Source: Comamonas sp. KCTC 72670
Lineage (GTDB): Bacteria; Myxococcota; Myxococcia; Myxococcales; Myxococcaceae
Assembly: GCA_014656495.1 (NCBI GenBank)
Contig: BNCN01000002.1
Span: forward strand, 372,001 to 436,000
Direction: 5' to 3'
DNA: 64,000 nucleotides
The notes beneath the pieces are model-generated. The model made no database searches and had not been told where the DNA came from. It saw only the letters and a list, made by a program, of their open reading frames with translations. Position 1 is the first letter of the stretch; each line of letters starts with the position of its first letter. Shown piece after piece: positions 37,425 through 46,531 of the stretch. Both the position numbers and the translations under genes were made by a program.

Positions 37425-37921
37425 GGAACCGTCGCCTCGAAGCTTCCGAAGATGGTGCGCCCGGAATAGGTGTGGGTGCCGTTGACGAACGTGACGTGGA
37501 ACTCGCCGGAGATGCGCTGCCCCTGCTGGCCAGGCAGGGCCTTCACCTTCAGGCCGCCCACCCGGAGCTCCGGAAAGGTCCGCGCCGGCTCGTCCAGCAC
37601 GTTGCGGCCCACGGCGCCGCGCTGGGCGCCGCTTGCCAGGACTTCCGCGAGGTTGACGTCGAGCGGGCCGGTGTAGCCCTCCGGGAGCAGGTCCGCCACC
37701 CGGGCGCTGACCTTCAGCACGGTGTTGGTGCCCGTGCCCTGCTGCGTGACGAAGCTCACGGCGAGCTCGCCCTCGGCCAGCTGTGCCTCCGCGCGGTCGT
37801 AGTTCAGGTCGAGCAGCGACGTGACGCTGCCCTCCAGCCGGCCGCCCTCGCCGCCACAGGCGCAGAGGGCGGCGGCCAGCGCGGCGCCGAGCCACGATGC
37901 TCGCGCGGGCCTCACTTGCAT
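37421..37921 (-). CDS. Small beta-rich lipoprotein (paralogue of 63105 gene)
   Basis: 166 aa. ATG at 37921 (GTG at 37930 possible), overlapping the large TPR gene by 10 bp. Lipobox LCACGG. The mature part starts LEGSVTSLLDLNYDRAEAQL and ends with ISGEFHVTFVNGTHTYSGRTIFGSFEA. The same plan (LAGSVSELFPLDVSRVEAL ... GNFSMSFVRGDGYGAGRNLEGAF) is seen in the lipoprotein at 63105-63680, so the two are paralogues. Unknown function, probably outer-membrane anchored. Confidence 0.7.
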   Translation of the reverse strand: MQVRPARASWLGAALAAALCACGGEGGRLEGSVTSLLDLNYDRAEAQLAEGELAVSFVTQQGTGTNTVLKVSARVADLLPEGYTGPLDVNLAEVLASGAQRGAVGRNVLDEPARTFPELRVGGLKVKALPGQQGQRISGEFHVTFVNGTHTYSGRTIFGSFEATVP

Positions 37922-40900
37922 GCCTTCCACCCGCCGTCCACGTCGTTGCCGGTCAGCGAGGCCACGTCCTTCAACACGGCCAGCTCGCGGCGGGCGCCGT
38001 CCACGTCACCGAAGCGGCAGCGCAGCGCGGCGAGGTTGAGGCGGGCCTTGCCGAACGTCGGGTCGGAGTCCATGGCGCGGCCGTACGCCTCGCGCGCGCC
38101 CATGGCGTCACCCATGTTGAGCAGCGCCAGCCCCAGCGCGGAGTGCGCCGAGGCCCGCGTGTCCTGCAGCTCGGTGACGCGGCCCAGCGTGAGCTGCGCC
38201 ATGCCGTACTGCCGCGCGTCCAGATAGGCCAGCCCCAGGGCCTCCAGCGCCTCCGCGTTGAGCGTGCGCTCGGCCTTCTTGCGCAGCTCCTCCAGCGACG
38301 CGGGCTGCGTCGGCGCTCCCGGCTGCGGCACGGGGAGCGCCGCCGTCTCCGTGCGGCCCCGGCAGCCCACCACCGCGGCGCTGAAGACCTCCAGCGACTC
38401 GGCGCGGGACAGACAGGCCTTGAAGGCCTCCTCGGAGCGGGCCTTGAGCGGCGTCACCTGCTCCTTCACCGCGGCCCGGAACTGCTGCGCCTCCGCGGCG
38501 GAGAGGCCCGCGGGGACGGCCGTGCCCTCCACCACGTCCGCGATGTGGCCGTAGGCGAGCGCCAGCTTCCACAGCGAGGCCACCGCCCACTCCGCGTAAC
38601 CCAGCGACGCGGCCTGCGTGTAGATGCCCTCCAGGCTCTGGAGCGCGGCGACCTTCTCCTCCACCTGGTCGGCGGGCAGGTCCTTGTAGCCGCGGTAGAG
38701 GATTTCGCCCAGGTACCAGAGGCCCTTGGCCGCCTCCTCCGTGCCGCCGTTGGGGCCCTGCACCGCGGTGGTGAGGGTGGCGACGAGCGCGTCGGCGGAC
38801 GCGGTGGGCGCGGTGGTGGCCTGCACCTCGGCCAGCACGGCCGCGGCGGCGGCGCTCTGGCGGTCCAGCTTCAGCGCGGACTCGGCCGCCGTCTTCGCGC
38901 GGGCGTAGTCCTTCTGCTTCAGCCGCGTCTCCGCGAGCATCACCAGGACCTCGGGCTTGCGCGCGCCGGCCATGTCGGCCGCGGCCTCCAGGTTGCGGGC
39001 GGCCTCCTTGTACTCACCCAGCGCCAGCCGCAGCCGCGCGCCCGCGAGCCAGCCGTCCACCGCGGCGAAGTCGCCGCCCAGCTTCTGGCCCACCTGCTCG
39101 AACCAGCTCGCCGCCTCGCCGAACGCCGCGGCCTCCGCCGCGTGGCGGCCCAGCGTGAGCAGCACGTCGGACAGGTACTGGCTCTTCGGGTAGTCCTGCA
39201 CCAGCTTGGCGCCCAGCTCGCGCTCGGCCTGCATGTCGCGCTTCTCGCGCGCCGCGGTGAACGCGCCGTAGAGCGCCTTCTCTCCGATGTCGGAGTTCTT
39301 GTTCTCGTCGGCGACCTTCACCAGGCCCTGGATGACGTCGCCCGTCTCCTGGGCGCTCTGGAGCGCGAGCTCGTCCAGCGCCTCGGCGCGGCTCTGCGTG
39401 AGGATCTTCTGCACGTCCGCGCGGAAGCTGGCGGGCAGCGGCGCGCCGAGCAGCTTCTTGCCCGTCTCGTCCAGGCCCTTGAAGTCGTTGAGCTGCCGCA
39501 GGCTGTCCAGCGCGAGGTTGCCCGCGACGGGGGCGTCCTTGTGCTGCGGGTGGCTCAGCGCGAAGGCGGTGAAGAGCTCCGACGCCTTCGGGTACTCGCC
39601 GTCCTCGTAGTAGGCGCGGGCGATGTTGAACTTCACCACCAGGGCGTTCTCGCTCCGGGGGTAGCGCGACACGAAGTCGGCGCCCAACAGCTTCATGGCC
39701 TGGCGCGCGTCCGCCACCTCGAAGGCGTTGCGCTTCTGCGCCTCCTCGGGCTTGAGCGTGGAGAAGTGCGCGAGCAGCGCGGCGTTGAGCGCCTCCTCCT
39801 CGCCCTTCGCGTCCTTGGCCTTCACGTGGTAGCGGGCCAGCTCCTCAAACTGGCGCGCGGCCTCGGGGTATTCGTTGGCGGAGAACAGCGCGTCCGCGCG
39901 GTTCTTCATCATCGTGCGCACGTGCTGCTCGGGGCGGAAGAGGCCCAGGTACGCCTGATAGGCCTCCGCCGCGCTCAGGTAGACGGCCCGGTCGTTCTTC
40001 TTCTGGGCCTCCACGTGGAGCAGGGTGGAGAGGTCGCGCGCCATCTCCTCCAGCTCCACCAACTGCTTCTTGCGCTCGGTCTCCTGCAGCTCCGGGTCCG
40101 TCTTGCTCTGCACCGCGGCGCGCACGAGGATGCGCAGGTCCTCGGGGTCCGGCAGCACCTTGCCCTTGGAGGCCTTGATGGCGTCGTAGAGCTTCTGGCC
40201 GCGCTCCAAGTCCAGCTCGGGGTCGTGCTGAATCTCCATCAGCTTGCGCAGCGCGGGGATGGCCCACTCGTACTGCTGCTTGATGAAGTAGCGGTTGCCC
40301 AGCTTGTCCAGCGCGAGCGCATACGTGGCGCGGCTGTCGCTGAGCTTCTCGAAGTAGTTGAGCGCGCCCTTGGGCGGCTTCGCCTCGGTGTAGCTGTAGA
40401 CGAGGTCGAGCAGGGCCTCTCGCTTGACGTTGAGCGCCTTCTTCACGTCCACGCCGGGCAGCGGCGCGCTGGCGGCGGCGGCCTCGAAGAACGTGACGGC
40501 CTCCGCGTGCTTGGCCTGATTCACCCGAATCCAGCCCATCTTGTAGCGGGCCAGGTCGTGCACGGGGGACGGCGGCGCCTCGAGGATGGCCTGGTAGTGC
40601 TTCTCCGCCTGGCCCAGGTCGGCCTTGTCGAAGAAGTGGTCGCCCAATATCTGCTCGGACTCCAGCCGCAGCGGGCTGCTGGGGAACTTGCGCGTCAAAT
40701 CGCCCAGCGTCTTGAGCATCTCGTCGAACTGGCCGAGCTCGCGCTGCTCGTGCGCCAGGTAGAACGTCACCTGGTCGCCGTCCTTGAAGTCCGGGTACTC
40801 GCGCAGCAGCCGGTAGTACATCTGCACGGCCTTCTGCTTCAGCAGCCGCGTCTCCGGCGAGACGATGGCGCCGCTGGCGCCCTCCGGGCGGGACTCCGCC

Positions 40901-41181
40901 TGGAGGTAGTACACGTAGCGGCTCTTCTCCACGTAGAGCTCGGCCAGCCGGAACTGGAGGTCCGGCAGGTAGGGCGCGTTGCGGCTCTTGGAGATGAGGC
41001 GCTCCGTCTCGCCGATGGCGCGGTCCACCTTGAAGATGTCGCGCTTGAGCTTGGCGATGAGCTCCTCGCGCTCCTTGGCCTTGGAGACGATGGGGTTGGT
41101 GCCAGGGCCCGCGCGGCCCGGCCCACCGGGGGCTGCCGCGAGCAGGGCGGCGGCAATCAGGCCCGTCAGATGGGCGGTCAT
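37912..41181 (-). CDS. Large TPR protein, GltD(AgmU)/NfsD-like
   Basis: 1089 aa. Signal peptide, then a long array of TPR-like helices over almost the entire chain (YMPDLQFRLAELYVEKSRY-type first repeats; last: ASAHSALGLALLNMGDAMGA). In length, periplasmic location and operon place it resembles GltD/AgmU of the gliding machine and NfsD of the spore-coat machine in M. xanthus. Coupled to the upstream TPR gene by an ATGA overlap. The family relation is inferred from architecture and context. Confidence 0.8.
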   Translation of the reverse strand: MTAHLTGLIAAALLAAAPGGPGRAGPGTNPIVSKAKEREELIAKLKRDIFKVDRAIGETERLISKSRNAPYLPDLQFRLAELYVEKSRYVYYLQAESRPEGASGAIVSPETRLLKQKAVQMYYRLLREYPDFKDGDQVTFYLAHEQRELGQFDEMLKTLGDLTRKFPSSPLRLESEQILGDHFFDKADLGQAEKHYQAILEAPPSPVHDLARYKMGWIRVNQAKHAEAVTFFEAAAASAPLPGVDVKKALNVKREALLDLVYSYTEAKPPKGALNYFEKLSDSRATYALALDKLGNRYFIKQQYEWAIPALRKLMEIQHDPELDLERGQKLYDAIKASKGKVLPDPEDLRILVRAAVQSKTDPELQETERKKQLVELEEMARDLSTLLHVEAQKKNDRAVYLSAAEAYQAYLGLFRPEQHVRTMMKNRADALFSANEYPEAARQFEELARYHVKAKDAKGEEEALNAALLAHFSTLKPEEAQKRNAFEVADARQAMKLLGADFVSRYPRSENALVVKFNIARAYYEDGEYPKASELFTAFALSHPQHKDAPVAGNLALDSLRQLNDFKGLDETGKKLLGAPLPASFRADVQKILTQSRAEALDELALQSAQETGDVIQGLVKVADENKNSDIGEKALYGAFTAAREKRDMQAERELGAKLVQDYPKSQYLSDVLLTLGRHAAEAAAFGEAASWFEQVGQKLGGDFAAVDGWLAGARLRLALGEYKEAARNLEAAADMAGARKPEVLVMLAETRLKQKDYARAKTAAESALKLDRQSAAAAAVLAEVQATTAPTASADALVATLTTAVQGPNGGTEEAAKGLWYLGEILYRGYKDLPADQVEEKVAALQSLEGIYTQAASLGYAEWAVASLWKLALAYGHIADVVEGTAVPAGLSAAEAQQFRAAVKEQVTPLKARSEEAFKACLSRAESLEVFSAAVVGCRGRTETAALPVPQPGAPTQPASLEELRKKAERTLNAEALEALGLAYLDARQYGMAQLTLGRVTELQDTRASAHSALGLALLNMGDAMGAREAYGRAMDSDPTFGKARLNLAALRCRFGDVDGARRELAVLKDVASLTGNDVDGGWKACK

Positions 41182-42782
41182 GGCGTCTCCTCGATGCAGC
41201 GGCTGTCGATGCGAACCCGGTAGGAGCGCAGCTCGTCGTTCCAGTACTCGCCGTCGAAGCGGTAGGCCGCTTGCGTGGGCGACAGAATCTGTTCGTCCTC
41301 CGGCGCGACAATCCGCGCGCCCTTCTTCACCCGCTCATACAGCTTCAGGCCCACTTCGTACTCCATGAGGCGCACCTGCTCGGCGGCGCGCAGCAGCGTG
41401 TCCGCTTCCTGGCGGACGGCCTCGGCCAGCCGCGCGTCGTGCACGCGGACCGCCTCGGCGCGGGACAGGCCATACAGCTTCATCAGGTGCGAGAAGAGGC
41501 GGTCGCCGAAGCTGCCGGCGTAGCGGCCCAGCCGCTCTCCCTCCGTCTCCAGCGTCTCCAGGAACCGCGCGGCGCGCTGGGTGGTGCCGTGCGCGTTGGC
41601 CGCGCGGCGCAGGCGCGCGTCCTGGGTGAGGTCCTCGCGGTTGCGCACCGCCTCCAGCGAGTCGGCGAAGCGCCGCGTCAGCTCCTTGGCGGCGCGCTTG
41701 GCGGGCAGGTAGTGGCACAAGTCCCGGTAGATGAGCGCGCGCAGCAGGTACTTGTCTGGCAGGAACTCGTCGCGGAAGGAGGGCGCGTCCAGCGTGGTGA
41801 GGATGCCCAGCGACGCGCGCAGCTCGCCCAGCTTGTAGCGCGTCCACGCCTCTTCCAGGTAGAGGCTGGCGCGGCCCGGGTCCAGCTCCGGCAGCTTCAC
41901 GCGGTCATAGGCCTCCAGCGCGCCCTCGAACTCCTTGCGCTCGTAGCGCAGGCGGGCCACCGCGAGCGCCGCCTCGTTGCGCGCCTCGCGGGTGAGCTTG
42001 GTGTCCTCGGACAGGGCGAGGAAGTCGGAGATGATTTCGTCCGACGGCTCCTTGATTTGCTTCAGGCGGGTGACGAGCAGCGCGAACTTCGCGCGGCTGG
42101 CCTCGGCGCTCGTCTCCGACAGCTTGGAGAAGTGCGTGTTGGCCCAGCGCTCGTTGCCCACGCGCAGGTCCACCAGGCCCTGCTGGTAGTGCGCGTACGC
42201 GCCCGTCTCCTCCGGCAGGAAGCCCAAATCCAACGCGCCGAAGACCTGCTCGTCGATCATCACTTCGTCGTGCGGCCGGTCCGTCAGCTGCTTGAGCGCG
42301 TCCAGGGCGCGCGGCAGCGCGTTGGGGTTGGTGCGCTCCCGGGCGATGCGGGCCAGGTACGAGGCGCCCGCGTGCGTCAGCCCCAGGTCGATGAGGCTCT
42401 TGGCGAGGAAGTACTGGCCCCAGGCGTAGTTCTCGTCCGTCTTCGGGGCCGCTTGCAGCCAGGCGTAGAGCGGCCCGGCGGCGTCGCGCGGCTTGCCGTC
42501 GAAGTAGGCCTTGAGGGCCTTGTCGAACACGGCCGGGTCCACCTTCTCGGGCACGGGGGGCGGGGCGTCCGCCGGAGCCGCGGGCTTGCTGGCCTCGGTC
42601 TTGGCGGCCGCCGGAGCCGGGGCGTCCTTCGCGGCGGGGGCCTTGGCGTCGGCGGGAGGCGTGCCCTGCGCTGGCGCGGGCGCGGTGGACGGCGCGCCAC
42701 CCGCGGGCTGCGCGGCGGCGGGCGCTGGAGACACGAGCAGTGCGGCGCTGGTGAGCGCGGCGATGAGCGAGCGGGAGGTCAT
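41178..42782 (-). CDS. TPR-rich periplasmic protein, Glt/Nfs-type
   Basis: 534 aa. Signal peptide ends near AAAQ. Residues 25-85 are an Ala/Pro/Lys linker. The remainder is alpha-helical with TPR/SEL1-like units (AHYQQGLVDLRVGNERWANTHF; ARLRYERKEFEGALEAYDRV). It ends with a small Cys-containing segment (RIDSRCIEETP). ATGA overlaps on both sides tie it to the barrel gene upstream and the large TPR gene downstream. By position it may correspond to GltC/NfsC or GltE/NfsE. Confidence 0.75.
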   Translation of the reverse strand: MTSRSLIAALTSAALLVSPAPAAAQPAGGAPSTAPAPAQGTPPADAKAPAAKDAPAPAAAKTEASKPAAPADAPPPVPEKVDPAVFDKALKAYFDGKPRDAAGPLYAWLQAAPKTDENYAWGQYFLAKSLIDLGLTHAGASYLARIARERTNPNALPRALDALKQLTDRPHDEVMIDEQVFGALDLGFLPEETGAYAHYQQGLVDLRVGNERWANTHFSKLSETSAEASRAKFALLVTRLKQIKEPSDEIISDFLALSEDTKLTREARNEAALAVARLRYERKEFEGALEAYDRVKLPELDPGRASLYLEEAWTRYKLGELRASLGILTTLDAPSFRDEFLPDKYLLRALIYRDLCHYLPAKRAAKELTRRFADSLEAVRNREDLTQDARLRRAANAHGTTQRAARFLETLETEGERLGRYAGSFGDRLFSHLMKLYGLSRAEAVRVHDARLAEAVRQEADTLLRAAEQVRLMEYEVGLKLYERVKKGARIVAPEDEQILSPTQAAYRFDGEYWNDELRSYRVRIDSRCIEETP

Positions 42783-43414
42783 TCCGTGGCGCCGAAGTTG
42801 AACGCGGTTCCGAACTGGATTTGCGGCACCTGGATGACGCGCGAGGGGCCCGTGAAGACGGCGTTGTTCGTCACGTCGAGCCGCAGCGACAGCGTCTTGC
42901 CGGTGAAGAGGCGCACGCCCAGGCCCACGTTGACGCCGGGCCGGAAGCCGCCGTCGCGGTCGAGCTTCACCACCGTGCCGCCGCCGAGCAGGAAGGCCTC
43001 GACGTGGAGGACGGAGGCGTTGAGGAAGGCCATCTTCCCGTAGAGCGGGCTCCAGATGAGGTCCGAGCCCACCATCCACTGGACCTGGTCCTGGAAGGCG
43101 GCGGCGTTGGGGGACGTGTTGAAGTCCCGCTCCAACTGGCGGCGCAGGCTCGTCTGCAGGTTGTAGCTGTACGTGCCGCGCCCCACCTGCCACGCGAACG
43201 TGTCATTGAAGTGGTACGTGTACCCGACGGTGCCCACCAGCCCCTTGTAGTAGGCGTTGGCCGGGAGCACGCCCACGCCGAGCATCAGCTCGTGGTGCAT
43301 CCGGAACCGCCGCTCCTGGATGGCGGACACTGCGCCGGGATTCTCCAGCGCCTCGGCCTGCGCGCGGACGAGTCCGGGCGTCAGGAGCAAGAGGATGAGC
43401 AGGGCGTATCGCAC
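42779..43414 (-). CDS. Outer-membrane beta-barrel protein, Glt/Nfs-type
   Basis: 211 aa. Signal peptide (MRYALLILLLLTPGLVRAQ). The rest alternates polar and hydrophobic residues with aromatic girdle positions (ELMLGVGVLPANAYYKGLVGTVGYTYHF; GVNVGLGVRLFTGKTLSLRLDVTNNAVF, around residues 43-70 and 167-195) and ends in beta signal-like FGTAFNFGATE. Matches the small myxobacterial OM barrel family found beside Glt and Nfs genes. Gap of 51 bp from the FHA gene upstream. Confidence 0.8.
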   Translation of the reverse strand: MRYALLILLLLTPGLVRAQAEALENPGAVSAIQERRFRMHHELMLGVGVLPANAYYKGLVGTVGYTYHFNDTFAWQVGRGTYSYNLQTSLRRQLERDFNTSPNAAAFQDQVQWMVGSDLIWSPLYGKMAFLNASVLHVEAFLLGGGTVVKLDRDGGFRPGVNVGLGVRLFTGKTLSLRLDVTNNAVFTGPSRVIQVPQIQFGTAFNFGATE

Positions 43415-43465
43415 GGTGGGGGCTTCCTGGGGGAGGACGGGAACAGGCGCTGGCTTCGGGCCGCG

Positions 43466-45832
43466 TCAGTAGCCGACCGAGTTGAAGAGGAACGGGTAGG
43501 TGATGATGACGACGCCACCCTTGGGGGCGGGGAACGTCCACGACTTCAGGTTCGAGAGGATGCAGGACTCGACGGAGGCATTGCGCAGCGTGGAGGACTT
43601 CGTCTTGGCGGCCACCACGCGGCCGTTCGTGCCGATGGTCCACTCCAGCACCACCTTGCCCGCCAGGCCCGGGTCCTTGAGCAGCGCGCGCTCGTAGCAG
43701 CCGTGCACCTCGTTGAGGTGGCTGTTGATGACGCGCGCCACCGCTTCACGGTCCACGGTGCCCTGGGTGGAGGCGATGCTGCGGGCCGTGGCGCGGGTGA
43801 CGGTGCCGCCCACCTTGCCCTTGCCCACGCCGCCCGCGCCCAGCGCGCCGATGCCGCCGCCGCCCTTGCCGCGCAGCAGCTCCGCGCCCAGCGTGGCGCC
43901 GCCGCCCTTGCCACCGCCGCCCAACCCGAAGGTGCCCAGGCCCGCGTTGGCGATGGGCGCCTTCCCGATGAGGCCGGACAGCTTGTAGTTGGAGTTCTTC
44001 ACGTTCTTGCTGCCAGGACCGCTGCCCAGCTTGTCCACGGCGGCGAGCAGGTCGTTCGTCGCGGGGCCCGCGGCGGACAGCTTGGCCAGCGCCTTGAGCG
44101 CCTTGTTCTGCGGCGCGGCGGCGGCCACCGCCTGCTCGGGCTGCTTCGGGGGCGGCGTCTTCTCCACCGGCTTGGGCGGGGCCTTCTCCGCCACCTTCTC
44201 CTTGGTGGGCTTCTTCGCCTGCTCCTTGATGGCCTCCAGCTTCTTCTTGGCCTCTTCCTTCTTCTTCGGCTCGGGCGCGATGAGGCGCAGCGCCACCGGC
44301 GGCAGGCTCTTCTGCTGGAAGTCCGCCAGTTCGGGCCGGTGCGGCTTCATGACGAGGAACGCCGCCATGCCGGAGGCGAAGAGGCCCAGGAGCGTCAGCG
44401 TCAGCCAGGGCAGGCCCTTGAGCGGATTGACGAAGACGCGCGCGGGCTTGGGCGCGGCGTAGGCCACCAGCGACATGTGGCCCTGCGTCAGGCGCGCGGC
44501 GGTGCCCTCGCGCAGCGTGACGAAGCGGCGGCTGCCGTCGGACTCCAGCGCCGCGCCGGTGACCGGGGCGAAGCGGCCGTCACTGTTGCTGCGCTCCACC
44601 TCGGTGCCCGGGGGAACGAAGACGCGGTAGGCGTTGTTGAGGGACTCGGCCAGCGTGAAGGGCGCGCCGTCGGGCAGCGTGAAGCCCCACAGGGGCATGG
44701 CCTCCTTGAGCTCCAGCGAGGCCTGCACCGGCTTCTTCTTGTCGGGCGCGAAGCGGCGCGCGTCGCGGCGGACGGCGCCCCAGTACAGCTCCAGGTAGAG
44801 CTGCGCGGCGCCCTTGCCCGGGGCGATGCGCGGCGCATGCGTGGGCCGCGCGGCGGTGGCGGCGCGCTCCTCCTGGAGCAGCGGCCCGGTGGGCTCGGGG
44901 AGCGGGTCGATGGCGAGGTCCGCCATCAGCTCGTCGGCCAGCCGCAGGCCCGAACCGGCGGGCGCCACGGGCGTGGGCTCCGGCGCCGCGCGGCGCCGCA
45001 CCGAGGGCATGGTCCCCGCGGGAACGCTCGCGGGCGGCTGCTGCGGGATGACGGCGGGCTGCGCGTGGGCGTGCGCGGCGTGGCCTCCCCCGGCGTGGAC
45101 CTGCTGCGCATGGGCCACGGGAGGAATCACCGCGGCCGGAGGGGGCGCGTGGGCGACAGGCGGTACGGAGGGCTGCGCGTGACCAACAACGGCATGGCCA
45201 GGGTGCGCATGCGCCGCCCCGGCCTGCGCGGCGGCCACGGGCGGCACCGCCGGAGACACCGGGTAGGCCACCTGCGTGGCGACGGGCGTGGGCTGCTGCG
45301 GAACGCGCGCGGCCGCGACGGTGGCGGCCGTGGGGGGCGGCACGGGGGCTGCGGGGCGGAGCTGCCGCGCGGGCGCGGGCTGCGGCTGCACGGCCGGCGC
45401 TTGCGGCGGCGGCGCGAACGGGTCGGGCTGCGCGGCCGCGTACGCCGGGGGCGCGGCGGGCGGCGTCGCGCCGAGCAGCGCGGCGACCTCGGGCGGCGGC
45501 TGCGGCTTGGCCTCTTGTGGCCTCTGCGACAGCACGCGGGTCTTCAGGATGAAGGGGCCGCAGAGGACCTCATCCACCGGCCGGATTTCGCAGGCGGAGA
45601 CGCGGTGTCCATTGACGAAGAGGCCCGTGCCGGAGCTCGCGTCCTGCACGGCCGCGCGGCCGTTCTGGAAGTAGAGCAGCGCGTGCCGCGGCTCCACGGA
45701 CGGGTCATCCAGGCGCAGGTCCGATGCGGGGTCCGAGCCGAGCGCATACGTGCCCGGAACGAACACCTCGGTGCCCACGAGGAGCCCGTCGCGGAGGATG
45801 ACAACTTGCAGGACGCTGGGCTGACCGCTCAA
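43466..45832 (-). CDS. FHA-domain / TonB-like trans-envelope protein, GltG/NfsG-like
   Basis: About 788 aa, modular. Residues ~1-100: FHA phosphothreonine-binding domain (ALGSDPASDLRLDD, PRHALLYF, GTGLFVNG). 105-290: Pro/Ala/His-rich linker. 330-450: beta domain. ~465-490: one membrane helix (LPWLTLTLLGLFASGMAAFLVM). Then a Lys/Glu/Pro-rich periplasmic arm, a Gly-rich stretch and a C-terminal AgmX/TonB-like domain (VARVINSHLNEVHGCYERAL...GRVVAAK). GltG and NfsG of M. xanthus have this plan. TTG at 45832 has GGAG eight bases upstream; TTG at 45850 is alternative. FHA implies control by a Ser/Thr kinase. Confidence 0.85.
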   Translation of the reverse strand: MSGQPSVLQVVILRDGLLVGTEVFVPGTYALGSDPASDLRLDDPSVEPRHALLYFQNGRAAVQDASSGTGLFVNGHRVSACEIRPVDEVLCGPFILKTRVLSQRPQEAKPQPPPEVAALLGATPPAAPPAYAAAQPDPFAPPPQAPAVQPQPAPARQLRPAAPVPPPTAATVAAARVPQQPTPVATQVAYPVSPAVPPVAAAQAGAAHAHPGHAVVGHAQPSVPPVAHAPPPAAVIPPVAHAQQVHAGGGHAAHAHAQPAVIPQQPPASVPAGTMPSVRRRAAPEPTPVAPAGSGLRLADELMADLAIDPLPEPTGPLLQEERAATAARPTHAPRIAPGKGAAQLYLELYWGAVRRDARRFAPDKKKPVQASLELKEAMPLWGFTLPDGAPFTLAESLNNAYRVFVPPGTEVERSNSDGRFAPVTGAALESDGSRRFVTLREGTAARLTQGHMSLVAYAAPKPARVFVNPLKGLPWLTLTLLGLFASGMAAFLVMKPHRPELADFQQKSLPPVALRLIAPEPKKKEEAKKKLEAIKEQAKKPTKEKVAEKAPPKPVEKTPPPKQPEQAVAAAAPQNKALKALAKLSAAGPATNDLLAAVDKLGSGPGSKNVKNSNYKLSGLIGKAPIANAGLGTFGLGGGGKGGGATLGAELLRGKGGGGIGALGAGGVGKGKVGGTVTRATARSIASTQGTVDREAVARVINSHLNEVHGCYERALLKDPGLAGKVVLEWTIGTNGRVVAAKTKSSTLRNASVESCILSNLKSWTFPAPKGGVVIITYPFLFNSVGY

Positions 45833-45870
45833 CGGTGACGCTCCATTCAAGGGCGGGTGGCGGTGCGGCC

Positions 45871-46269
45871 TTAGGGGTCGTACACCGTGGAGAGCGTTTC
45901 GGAGCGGAAGCTCTCGCGCTCGCGGATCATCGACCGCGTCTTCAACTCCTTGCGGTCGTAGAGGTACACGGCCCCGGACTTGTTGGTCTGTCCCTGGATG
46001 AGCCGGTCATCGAAGTCGATGCGCGCCGGGCCGCGTTGCGGCAGCGCCGTGGACGCGGCGGATGTGTCGCCCGTCACCGGATCCACCACCGAGGACCCCT
46101 TGGTCTCGATTTTCGGCGGGGCCTTGGGGGAGGCCTTCTTGGCCGCCTTGGGCTTCGTCGCCCGCGCCGCGCGGTTACGGCTCTGCGCCCAGGCGTCGGT
46201 CGGAGCCATCAGCGTACCGATTCCGAGGAGCTGGGCGACAGCCATGCAAAGGAGGAAGCGTCGCATCAT
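45871..46269 (-). CDS. Basic secreted protein heading the Glt/Nfs-like operon
   Basis: 132 aa. ATG at 46269 or 46266. Signal peptide ends at AWAQ. The mature N-terminus is very basic (RNRAARATKPKAAKKASPKAPPK). A short acidic/polar part follows (ARIDFDDRLIQGQTNKSGAVYLYDRKELKTRS, positions 80-111). The 262-bp spacer to the divergent cytochrome gene must contain the operon promoter. Secreted small proteins with an 'IDFDDRLIQGQTxKSGAVYL' element are conserved next to FHA/TonB genes in myxobacteria, as I recall, but with no known role. Confidence 0.6.
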   Translation of the reverse strand: MMRRFLLCMAVAQLLGIGTLMAPTDAWAQSRNRAARATKPKAAKKASPKAPPKIETKGSSVVDPVTGDTSAASTALPQRGPARIDFDDRLIQGQTNKSGAVYLYDRKELKTRSMIRERESFRSETLSTVYDP

Positions 46270-46531
46270 CAACAGGTTAAGCGATGCGTGTACCGAGCTG
46301 TCAACGCACACGCCGACACCGAAATGACGCTCTGAGCGCACAGGTGTGGAGGGCACTCCACCCCATGTGGGGCGCATCCTCCACGGTGAGGCCCAGTGTT
46401 CCTGGGACGCTGGAAAGATGGCGTGCGATGCTTCGTTTCAAGCTTGCTGGCTCGACAGGGAGGCGTGGCTCGAATTCGCCCCCGCGCTGGTGACGATGGT
46501 GGATGCTCCGGGGTGGAGGTGACGGAACCGG

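Noticed and set aside
37897-41223. 1108-codon open frame on the plus strand
   Set aside because: It is antisense to the 1089-aa TPR gene and its translation is a low-complexity Leu/Arg/His/Gly/Val sequence, the usual mirror of G/C-biased codons.
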